Assembly (NCBI GenBank): GCA_003485885.1
Contig: DNHM01000355.1
Coordinates: 8,447 to 14,313, forward strand
Reading direction: 5' to 3'
DNA length: 5,867 nt
Origin: Acidimicrobiaceae bacterium
GTDB taxonomy: Bacteria; Actinomycetota; Acidimicrobiia; Acidimicrobiales; UBA10347
Below, piece after piece: positions 1 through 5,388 of this stretch; within the stretch, counting starts at the first letter, position 1, and each line of letters opens with the position of its first letter. Under the pieces are notes generated by a model. That model searched no databases and had not been told where the DNA came from. It saw only the letters and a list, made by a program, of their open reading frames with translations. The position numbers and the translations under genes are program-made.

Positions 1-96
1 GTCGAGGCTCAGCTCAAGGCTGGCGTACAGGTCGCCGAACAGGTTGTCTTGGCGCTTGCCGGCCAGCCCGTGCCTTTCGCCGTCAATGCTAGATAG
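1..96 (+). CDS. serA: D-3-phosphoglycerate dehydrogenase-like protein, C-terminal end (partial)
   Basis: Frame 1 is open from the window edge to a TAG at 94-96 and gives 31 residues. They include EAQLKAGVQVAEQVVLALAG, followed by QPVPFAVN, then AR and the stop. This matches the stretch that closes the catalytic domain of D-3-phosphoglycerate dehydrogenases (EAQ.kAG..VAe.v..aL.G..vp.AVN). That enzyme uses NAD to oxidise 3-phosphoglycerate in the first step of serine synthesis. The protein stops two residues after the AVN motif, whereas long actinobacterial SerA proteins continue here into an intervening domain and an ACT domain. The in-frame bases after the stop do not look like such a continuation, so this is probably a short-form enzyme. 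A related D-2-hydroxyacid dehydrogenase is the alternative, because only the tail is visible. Confidence 0.7.
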   Translation, partial: VEAQLKAGVQVAEQVVLALAGQPVPFAVNAR

Positions 97-208
97 CGGT
101 TTCTTACGGGACTTTATGGCTGCCGGACGACCATCGATCGCCTCAAGGTTCCATTAAGCGTTTACCCTGCAAGCTTCTTCCGTAGTCCACCACCAGCGGG
201 GTAATGCA

Positions 209-1099
209 ATGCGGCACGTACTCGACGTCGATGATCTGTCGATCGATGAACTCAAGATGATCGTTGAGAATGCGCAGAAACCCATCGCCGAGCTCGGGCG
301 CCCGCTCGAGGGACATGGGGTTGCTTGTTATTTCGCAAAGCAGTCAGCACGAACCCGCAACTCGACCGAGATGGCGGTCGTGCAACTTGGCGGTCATCCG
401 GTGTACATCACTGATGCCGAAGTCAGCCTGGGCAAACGCGAGTCGATCTCGGATGTGGCCCACACGCTGGCGTGCTACCACAAGATCATCTGCGCCCGTG
501 TCTATGAACACACGGTCCTCGACGAATGGGTCGGTCTCGATCTCGTCCCGATCGTGAACCTTCTCTCCGATGCCGCTCATCCGTTGCAGGCCATCGCGGA
601 TGTGCTTACGATCATCGCCGAATACGGCACGGTCGAGGGCAAGGTCGTGACCTATGTCGGCGACGCCAACAATGTGACCCGATCACTAGCGCTCGCTGTC
701 GGCATGCTCGGTGGCGAGATGCGAGTGGTGTCACCAATCAGCCAGAAGTTCAGCGAGGTCGACGCCGATCGTATTGCTGCGGCCGGTATTACATTTGCAT
801 GGAGTGACCGAGTTGAAGAGCTCGTTCCTGGGTCCGACGTGATCTACAACGACACCTGGATCAGCATGGGCGAGGAAGATATTCGAGAGCAGAAGCTGCG
901 CGAATTCGAAGGGCTCCAGGTGACCACCGACATGTTGCAGCTGGCCCCGGACGCCATCTTCATGCACTGCCTGCCGGCCCATCGTGGCGAAGAAGTAACC
1001 GACGCGGTTCTCGATGGCCCCCAGTCGCGTATCTGGCCACAAGCCGCAAATCGGCTGAGCTCAGCCCGCGGCGTGCTTCACTTCCTGGCCACCCAGTAG
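209..1099 (+). CDS. argF: Ornithine carbamoyltransferase
   Basis: This 296-residue protein is predicted to transfer the carbamoyl group of carbamoyl phosphate to ornithine, giving citrulline in cytosolic arginine synthesis. The N-terminal domain has the carbamoyl-phosphate motif as SARTR (46-50; usually STRTR), then QLGGHPVYI (59-67), GKRES (75-79) and HPLQ (124-127; often HPCQ or HPTQ). The ornithine-binding domain has a VGDANNV turn near 147-153, a D-x-W-x-SMG element (215-221) and HCLPAHRGEEV (253-263). The SMG and HCLP elements favour ornithine over aspartate as substrate. The length is slightly below the usual 305-335. The ATG at 209 is preceded by GGGG at 198-201, a plausible Shine-Dalgarno sequence with 7 nt spacing. 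The gene stands alone on this strand, 112 nt after the serA-like gene and facing the leftward leu unit. The SARTR and HPLQ forms occur, from memory, in some actinobacterial enzymes. An N-acetyl- or N-succinyl-ornithine version is less likely. Confidence 0.93.
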   Translation: MRHVLDVDDLSIDELKMIVENAQKPIAELGRPLEGHGVACYFAKQSARTRNSTEMAVVQLGGHPVYITDAEVSLGKRESISDVAHTLACYHKIICARVYEHTVLDEWVGLDLVPIVNLLSDAAHPLQAIADVLTIIAEYGTVEGKVVTYVGDANNVTRSLALAVGMLGGEMRVVSPISQKFSEVDADRIAAAGITFAWSDRVEELVPGSDVIYNDTWISMGEEDIREQKLREFEGLQVTTDMLQLAPDAIFMHCLPAHRGEEVTDAVLDGPQSRIWPQAANRLSSARGVLHFLATQ

Positions 1100-1103
1100 C
1101 GGC

Positions 1104-1136
1104 GAAAAGTTACGTCCCCAGGGGACGTAACTTTTC
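1104..1136. terminator. Perfect 16-bp palindrome between convergent genes; probable bidirectional terminator
   Basis: The left arm GAAAAGTTACGTCCCC (1104-1119) and the right arm GGGGACGTAACTTTTC (1121-1136) are exact reverse complements around a single A at 1120. In RNA the tip would open to a CAG triloop, leaving a 15-bp stem. The AAAA at one foot and TTTT at the other give a short U-run on either strand. It starts 5 nt after the argF stop codon and ends 4 nt before the stop of the leftward small gene, which is where a shared terminator would sit. The T-run is only four bases and the symmetry is unusually perfect, so a REP-like repeat or a protein-binding palindrome is possible instead. Confidence 0.65.
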
Positions 1137-1139
1137 AAG

Positions 1140-1307
1140 CTATGCCTGTCCGCCCGGACGAGCAGGTTGTTCGAAGGCCAGCGGCGGCCACTGAGCGGGC
1201 TGGTCCTGGGGGAGTGGCTCGTCGAGCTTGCTCAAGCCCTTGTAGGCCCGCGCCGCGAGTGCGGCAAACGCGGCGGCCCATCCGACTCGTCGTATCCACT
1301 GGGGCAT
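1140..1307 (-). CDS. Small hypothetical protein with one hydrophobic helix and a Pro-rich tail (55 aa)
   Basis: I do not recognise this family. The predicted product begins MPQWIRRVGW, runs through an alanine-rich hydrophobic stretch (about residues 9-21), then a KLDEPLPQDQPAQWPPL segment (27-43) and a Gly/Pro/Gln tail. A basic start followed by a short hydrophobic helix suggests a small membrane-anchored or membrane-associated protein, but the helix is short and contains arginine. By eye about 70% of third codon positions are G or C, as expected of a real gene in this genome. It lies 157 nt beyond leuD on the same strand and stops right at the palindrome at 1104-1136, consistent with being the last gene of the leftward unit. 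No good Shine-Dalgarno precedes the ATG: a GAAAG lies about 13 nt upstream. The frame stays open further upstream, but that part overlaps leuD and looks non-coding. It could be spurious. Confidence 0.45.
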   Translation of the reverse strand: MPQWIRRVGWAAAFAALAARAYKGLSKLDEPLPQDQPAQWPPLAFEQPARPGGQA

Positions 1308-1464
1308 TGCGCTTGTTCTACTTTCAGAATCGAGGGCTGCTGCTAACGGTGATTGTCGCAACCGCAGCAAAGGCAGGAGCGACGGAAGATCGGGCCGAAC
1401 CGAACGACGAAGCGACCACGGCAAGCATGACCGTGTCCGACGATCGTCGGCCCGAACAGAAGGT

Positions 1465-2061
1465 CTACGCGCTGGTGGCGGGCATGTAGCCGGGTCGAGA
1501 CGACTCGAACGCAGAGATGTCATCGCCTTGTTGCATGGTGAGGCCAATGTCGTCGAGGCCCTCCAAGAAGCGATGCTGGACCTGTGCGTCCATGGCGAAG
1601 GCCACGTCGATATCGAGAGCCGGTACTTCGAGCCGCAGCTTCTCGACATCGATCACGATCTCAAGCTGGGGATCGGCCTGCACCGCAGCCATGAGCTTGT
1701 CGCCAAGCTCTTGTTCGATCTGGACACAGACGAGACCATTCTTGGTCGAGTTGTTGGCGAAGATCGGGCCGAAGCGAGGTGAGATGACCGCCTCGAAGCC
1801 GTATTGCATGATGGCCCACACGGCATGTTCACGAGATGAACCAGTGCCGAAGTTGGGGCCGGCAAGCAGCACCTTGGCGCCGGCGTGTTCTTCCTTGTTC
1901 ATGACAAAGTCGGGATCGTCGCGCCATTCGCTGAAGAGGCCCTTTTCGAAGCCGGTGCGTTCAACCTGCTTGAGCCAATCGCTCGGAATGATCTGGTCGG
2001 TGTCGACGTCGTTGCGCTCAAGGGGAACGGCTCGGCCTTGAACAATGCGTACGGCTTCCAT
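1465..2061 (-). CDS. leuD: 3-isopropylmalate dehydratase small subunit
   Basis: The 198-residue protein is the swivel-domain subunit that pairs with LeuC to convert 2-isopropylmalate to 3-isopropylmalate through dehydration and rehydration. Family landmarks are RNDVDTDQIIP (16-26), the substrate-contact stretch GPNFGTGSSREHA (68-80), ISPRFGPIFANN (93-104) and KNGL (107-110). A DDIGLT segment (170-175) and an F-E-x-x-RP ending (185-190) close the protein. The length equals that of a typical bacterial LeuD. The ATG shares its A with the last base of the leuC TAA stop (TAATG on the minus strand), which points to translational coupling. A GGAG on the minus strand at 2075-2072, inside leuC, is 10 nt from the start. 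The same enzyme pair could also process citramalate made by the cimA product encoded nearby. Confidence 0.96.
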   Translation of the reverse strand: MEAVRIVQGRAVPLERNDVDTDQIIPSDWLKQVERTGFEKGLFSEWRDDPDFVMNKEEHAGAKVLLAGPNFGTGSSREHAVWAIMQYGFEAVISPRFGPIFANNSTKNGLVCVQIEQELGDKLMAAVQADPQLEIVIDVEKLRLEVPALDIDVAFAMDAQVQHRFLEGLDDIGLTMQQGDDISAFESSRPGYMPATSA

Positions 2062-3500
2062 TATGCGAGATCTCCAGGGGTTGCTACGTGGCCGAGGATC
2101 GCCGTAGCGGCGGCGACCTCGGGCGATACGAGATGGGTTCGACCGCCGCGACCTTGGCGGCCTTCGAAGTTGCGGTTGCTGGTCGACGCGCTGCGCTCGC
2201 CCGGAGCGAGACGGTCAGCATTCATGGCAAGGCACATAGAACAGCCGGGTTCGCGCCAGTCAAAGCCAGCCTCGATGAAGATCTGGTCGAGGCCTTCCGC
2301 AATGGCTTGCTCCTGGACGAGACCGGAGCCAGGCACAACGAGCGTGCGCATGCCGTCTTTGACCTTGTGGCCCTTGGCGACGGCGGCCGCCGCCCGAAGG
2401 TCTTCGATGCGGCTGTTGGTGCAGCTGCCGATAAAGACCGTGTCGACAACGATGTCGCGCATTGCCATGCCCGGTGTGAGATCCATGTATTCGAGTGCTC
2501 GGGTGCAGGCATCGGCCTCGCCAGCATCGTCGTAGTCAGCCGGGTTCGGAACAGTGCTGTCGATCGGAGCGACCTGACCAGGGTTCGTGCCCCACGTGAT
2601 GTGCGGCACGCACTCGCTGCCGTCCATGATGATTTCGCGATCGAAGGTTGCGCCTTCGTCGGTCTTCAGCTCGCGCCATGCGGCGACGGCTTCGTCCCAG
2701 GCTTCGCCCTGGGGTGCATGTTGGCGGCCCTTGAGGTACTCAAAGGTGGTTTCATCGGGTGCGATGAGGCCAGCTTTGGCTCCCCACTCGATCGACATGT
2801 TGCACACCGTCATGCGGCCTTCCATCGACAGGCTCTCGATGACTGAGCCGCGGTACTCGGCGATAGCACCGATGCCGCCGCTCGTTCCGGTGCGGGCCAG
2901 CACAGCGAGCACAACGTCCTTGGCGGTTGCGCCCTCGGGCAGCTCACCGTTGATGGTGATCGCCATGGTTTCTTGGGCTAGCTGAGGCAGCGTCTGGGTG
3001 GCGAGCACGTGCTCGACTTCGCTGGTGCCGATGCCGAAAGCAATAGCGCCGAATGCGCCGTGGGTGCTGGTGTGGCTGTCGCCACACACCACCGTCATGC
3101 CAGGCAGCGTGAGCCCGAGTTCAGGGCCGATGACATGGACGATGCCCTGGTTCTTGTGTCCCATGGGGTAGTTCGTAATGCCGAATTCGGCAGTGTTCGA
3201 CCGCAGCGTGTCGACCTGCTTGCGGCCAATCTCATCAGGGATCGGCAGGTGCTGATTCTCGGTTGGGACATTGTGGTCTTCCGTCGCCACCGTCAGGTCA
3301 GGACGACGGACGGTGCGTCCGGTCATCCGCAGGCCTTCGAACGCCTGGGGCGAAGTGACCTCGTGTACCAGGTGCAGGTCGATGTACAACAAGGCTGAGC
3401 CGTTGTCTGCGGCATCGCTTGTGGAACTGGGAACGACGTGGTTGTCCCAGACCTTTTGGCTGAGTGTGCGTGGTGTGTTTGTCAGTGGTTGAGTAGACAT
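2061..3500 (-). CDS. leuC: 3-isopropylmalate dehydratase large subunit (4Fe-4S)
   Basis: The 479-residue aconitase-family subunit carries the iron-sulfur cluster of isopropylmalate isomerase in leucine synthesis. The three expected cluster cysteines are present: C360 in GSCTNSR, and C420 and C423 in [10 protein letters not shown]. The spacings of 60 and 3 residues match the family. Other landmarks are KVWDNHVV (16-23), [18 protein letters not shown] (41-58), ATEDHNVPT (72-80) and [13 protein letters not shown] (139-151). A tail of about 13 residues precedes the conserved start of the fold, which is common in actinobacterial LeuC. The ATG lies only 6 nt after the greA stop. Its Shine-Dalgarno GAGGT (minus strand, 3515-3511) lies within the last greA codons, 10 nt from the ATG. 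The gene ends in a one-base overlap with leuD. No frameshift or missing key residue is seen, so an active enzyme is expected. Confidence 0.97.
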   Translation of the reverse strand: MSTQPLTNTPRTLSQKVWDNHVVPSSTSDAADNGSALLYIDLHLVHEVTSPQAFEGLRMTGRTVRRPDLTVATEDHNVPTENQHLPIPDEIGRKQVDTLRSNTAEFGITNYPMGHKNQGIVHVIGPELGLTLPGMTVVCGDSHTSTHGAFGAIAFGIGTSEVEHVLATQTLPQLAQETMAITINGELPEGATAKDVVLAVLARTGTSGGIGAIAEYRGSVIESLSMEGRMTVCNMSIEWGAKAGLIAPDETTFEYLKGRQHAPQGEAWDEAVAAWRELKTDEGATFDREIIMDGSECVPHITWGTNPGQVAPIDSTVPNPADYDDAGEADACTRALEYMDLTPGMAMRDIVVDTVFIGSCTNSRIEDLRAAAAVAKGHKVKDGMRTLVVPGSGLVQEQAIAEGLDQIFIEAGFDWREPGCSMCLAMNADRLAPGERSASTSNRNFEGRQGRGGRTHLVSPEVAAATAILGHVATPGDLA

Positions 3501-3506
3501 AGTGAT

Positions 3507-3977
3507 TCAGACCTCGATTGCAACGATCTCGACGGCAAGCATGCCGCCAGGGGCTTCATAGGAAACGGTCTGGCCAATCTTTGAGCCAAGCAATGCTGCG
3601 CCTAACGGTGAGCTCGAAGACATGACCGTGATGCCTTCGCGACGTTCTTCGATGCTGCCGACCAGGTACGTCTCGGTGTCGGTGTCGCCTTCGTAGCGGA
3701 TCTTGACGACGTTGCCCATAGTCACCGTGTCGGTTGCTTCGGGAATTTCGACGATGATGCAGTCCTCGAGGGTGCCCTCGAGATGCATGATTCGGCCTTC
3801 CATCTTGCCTTGTTCTTCCTTGGCAGCGTGGTAGTCACCGTTCTCGGAGAGGTCGCCCAGTTCGCGAGCGGTTTCAATCTTGCGAGCGATATCGATGCGG
3901 CCACGAGTCGTCAGATCTTCAAGCTCAGCTTGTAGACGGTCATGGGCCTGTTGCGAAAGTTGCTTCGGATCAGCCAT
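3507..3977 (-). CDS. greA: Transcription elongation factor GreA
   Basis: The 156-residue protein has the full GreA plan and the usual length (about 155-165). GreA enters the secondary channel of RNA polymerase and stimulates cleavage of backtracked transcripts. Residues 1-75 are the predicted antiparallel coiled coil, with the tip GDLSENGDYHAAKEEQ (41-56). D42 and E45 correspond to the acidic tip pair D41 and E44 of the E. coli protein. The C-terminal FKBP-like domain shows SPLGAALLG (123-131) and APGG (142-145). The acidic tip supports GreA rather than a non-cleaving homologue. An AGGA at 3990-3987 on the minus strand is 9 nt from the ATG. As first gene of the apparent greA-leuC-leuD unit, it would share transcripts with leucine genes. 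Its promoter should lie in the divergent region before leuB. Confidence 0.96.
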   Translation of the reverse strand: MADPKQLSQQAHDRLQAELEDLTTRGRIDIARKIETARELGDLSENGDYHAAKEEQGKMEGRIMHLEGTLEDCIIVEIPEATDTVTMGNVVKIRYEGDTDTETYLVGSIEERREGITVMSSSSPLGAALLGSKIGQTVSYEAPGGMLAVEIVAIEV

Positions 3978-4239
3978 AACCGACCATCCTAACGAACCCC
4001 GTGTTACCTAGCCCTGTCTTGCGTCGTTCGAATTGTGCCCTCCTGGCGAAAGTCCTGGTTGCTCTGATGCTTGCCTCCAGCAGTGTGGCGACGTACTCGG
4101 ATGCAGCAACAGAACAGGGGGGCACTGGTTCGTGCAGTGGGTTCGGGCAGTGGGTTCGGGCAATTCGTGACCGGGCCTCTAAGATCGGTGGGTTGTAATC
4201 ACGCTCCGATTCGGGGCTCATGGGGAAGTTGTAGAAGCA
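3978..4239. promoter_or_regulatory. Divergent intergenic region between greA-leuCD and leuB-cimA
   Basis: This 262-bp stretch separates two units read in opposite directions, so it should hold the promoters for both. Ribosome-binding sequences are visible at each end: AGGA for greA (minus strand, 3990-3987) and GGGGAAG for leuB (4222-4228, 11 nt from the ATG). A TGTAAT at 4194-4199 resembles a -10 box, but I find no -35 partner at normal spacing, so no promoter is called. The region also holds the tandem repeat at 4123-4162, a tiny ATG-GGG-AAG-TTG-TAG reading frame at 4220-4234, and a rightward stretch around 4037-4069 rich in Leu, Val and Ala codons. I see no convincing protein gene in it. 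Confidence 0.55.
4123..4162. repeat. Short tandem repeat, 13-bp unit, two exact copies plus one degenerate copy
   Basis: CAGTGGGTTCGGG occurs twice in a row (4135-4147 and 4148-4160), followed by CA, the start of a third unit. A diverged 12-bp copy, CACTGGTTCGTG, precedes them at 4123-4134. The CACTG of the degenerate copy can pair with the CAGTG of either exact copy, so two alternative small hairpins can form in RNA. It lies about 80-115 bp before leuB in the divergent control region. Repeated operator half-sites, a leader RNA element or simple replication slippage are all possible. Confidence 0.7.
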
Positions 4240-5223
4240 ATGGCACATAAAGTCGGGATCATCGGCGGCGACGGGATTGGCCCAGAGGTCATTGCCGAAG
4301 GACTCAAGGTTATTGCTGCTGCTGGCGTAGAGCTAGAGACCGTCGAATACGACCTGGGCGGCTCTCGCTTTTTGCGCGATGGCGAAATCTTGAGCGACGC
4401 AACACTCGAAGAGTGGCGGGGCCTCGACACCCTTTACCTGGGTGCCGTTGGCACGCCCGGCGTTCCTCCAGGCGTCATTGAGCGCGGTCTGCTGCTAAAG
4501 ATGCGGTTTGAGCTCGACTTGTACATCAACCAACGTCCCTTCGTCTCTGAAGAAGACGGCGTGGACATGACCGTCATCCGTGAGAATACCGAAGGCGCCT
4601 ACGCGGGTGAAGGCGGCATTCTCCGCAAAGGCACACCTCACGAGGTCGCGACCCAGGGGTCGGTCAACACCCGGATGGGTGTCGAGCGGGCCATTCGTTA
4701 TGCCTTCGACCTGGCCAGCACAACGGATCGCAAACACCTGACCCTCTGCCACAAGACCAACGTTCTGAACTTCAGTGGTGATTTGTGGCAGCGCACCTTT
4801 AACGAGGTTGCCGAGGAATATCCGCACGTTGCAACCGCGTATAACCATGTCGATGCGGCATGTATCTACTTCGTGCAGTCACCACAGCAGTACGACGTGA
4901 TCGTTACCGACAATCTGTTCGGTGACATTTTGACCGACCTCGGTGGCGCAGTGAGCGGCGGCATTGGTTTCGCCGCATCGGCCAACCTGAACCCGGCCAA
5001 GACTGGCCCATCTATGTTTGAACCGGTGCACGGTTCTGCTCCAGACATTGCCGGCCAGGGGATAGCCAACCCAACCGCTGCGATCATCTCCGGAGCGATG
5101 ATGCTTCGTCACCTCGGCGAGGACGCTGCAGCTGACCGCATTACGGCTGCTGCCTACGAACTGGGCAACACCGAGGGCGGCACCATCGCTATAGGCGACG
5201 CGATCGCGAGCGCTGTTGGCTGA
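4240..5223 (+). CDS. leuB: 3-isopropylmalate dehydrogenase (short actinobacterial type)
   Basis: The 327-residue protein belongs to the isocitrate/isopropylmalate dehydrogenase family. It oxidises and decarboxylates 3-isopropylmalate with NAD, yielding 2-oxoisocaproate in leucine synthesis. Visible landmarks are GGDGIGPEV (9-17), KMRFELD (87-93) and the substrate arginines R89, R99 and R114, with Y121 next to R114. Also present are HKTNVL (171-176), VDAA (204-207), the metal-binding aspartates D229 and D233 in FGDILTD, and the cofactor loop EPVHGSAPDIAGQGIANP (261-278). The active-site loop reads RENTEGAY (114-121). Actinobacterial LeuB has a similar TEG-containing loop, while isocitrate and tartrate enzymes carry related ones, so the exact substrate range is less certain than the family. 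It heads a rightward unit with cimA, divergent from greA-leuCD. It could also oxidise 3-methylmalate derived from citramalate. Confidence 0.93.
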   Translation: MAHKVGIIGGDGIGPEVIAEGLKVIAAAGVELETVEYDLGGSRFLRDGEILSDATLEEWRGLDTLYLGAVGTPGVPPGVIERGLLLKMRFELDLYINQRPFVSEEDGVDMTVIRENTEGAYAGEGGILRKGTPHEVATQGSVNTRMGVERAIRYAFDLASTTDRKHLTLCHKTNVLNFSGDLWQRTFNEVAEEYPHVATAYNHVDAACIYFVQSPQQYDVIVTDNLFGDILTDLGGAVSGGIGFAASANLNPAKTGPSMFEPVHGSAPDIAGQGIANPTAAIISGAMMLRHLGEDAAADRITAAAYELGNTEGGTIAIGDAIASAVG

Positions 5224-5232
5224 TCGGAGCGG

Positions 5233-5252
5233 GCGGCCCGTTGTGGGTCCGC
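5233..5252 (+). terminator. Terminator-like hairpin after leuB (weak)
   Basis: GCGGCCC (5233-5239) can pair with GGGTCCGC (5245-5252) around a GTTGT loop, with one G-U pair and one bulged C. It begins 10 nt after the leuB stop. There is no T-run after it, so intrinsic termination is doubtful. It may instead attenuate or stabilise the leuB transcript, or mean nothing. Confidence 0.25.
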
Positions 5253-5340
5253 GGCTAAGCACCCCAGTAAGCTTCACGATGCCATGTGGCGCACAAGGCA
5301 GGTCGGGTCATCAGGCTTGGCGGCTGCTTGCGCACCGATT

Positions 5341-5358
5341 CGACCCACGCGTGAGTCG
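5341..5358. promoter_or_regulatory. Imperfect 18-bp palindrome upstream of cimA; candidate operator
   Basis: CGACCCACGCGTGAGTCG is symmetrical except for one central-flank pair (C5345 with A5354). It contains the perfect core CACGCGTG at 5346-5353. It ends 30 bp before the cimA ATG, a position suited to a repressor or activator site. No recognisable promoter hexamers frame it, and I cannot assign a regulator. Confidence 0.3.
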
Positions 5359-5376
5359 TTGATCCATCCCATTTTT

Positions 5377-5380
5377 GGAG
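5377..5380 (+). promoter_or_regulatory. Ribosome-binding site of cimA
   Basis: GGAG follows a T-run (TTTTTGGAG, 5372-5380) and lies 8 nt before the ATG at 5389. This optimal spacing fixes that ATG as the start. Confidence 0.8.
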
Positions 5381-5388
5381 TACACCTA

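Noticed and set aside
1324..1428. Leftward 34-codon frame (MLAVVASSFGSARSS...) in the spacer after leuD
   Set aside because: It is hydrophobic but very short, without a ribosome-binding site or recognisable homology.
1885..2535. Long rightward reading frame (216 codons) across leuD and leuC
   Set aside because: It is antisense to two clearly conserved genes and its translation is low-complexity, Arg/Ser/Pro-rich, with no recognisable motif.
2088..2846. Rightward reading frame of 252 codons inside leuC
   Set aside because: It lies wholly opposite leuC. Such open frames are expected opposite GC-rich genes, and it shows no family motif.
4001..4198. Rightward GTG-start frame of 65 codons that resembles a signal peptide
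   Set aside because: It has no Shine-Dalgarno, runs through the tandem repeat and has no recognisable mature part. It is kept only as a speculative leader-peptide idea, not as a gene.
4194..4199. TGTAAT as a -10 box for leuB
   Set aside because: No TTGACA-like hexamer lies 15-19 bp upstream. A single hexamer match is not enough.
3970..4248. Leftward frame of 92 codons overlapping greA and leuB starts
   Set aside because: It covers the divergent promoter region and both neighbouring start codons, and its translation shows no conserved pattern.
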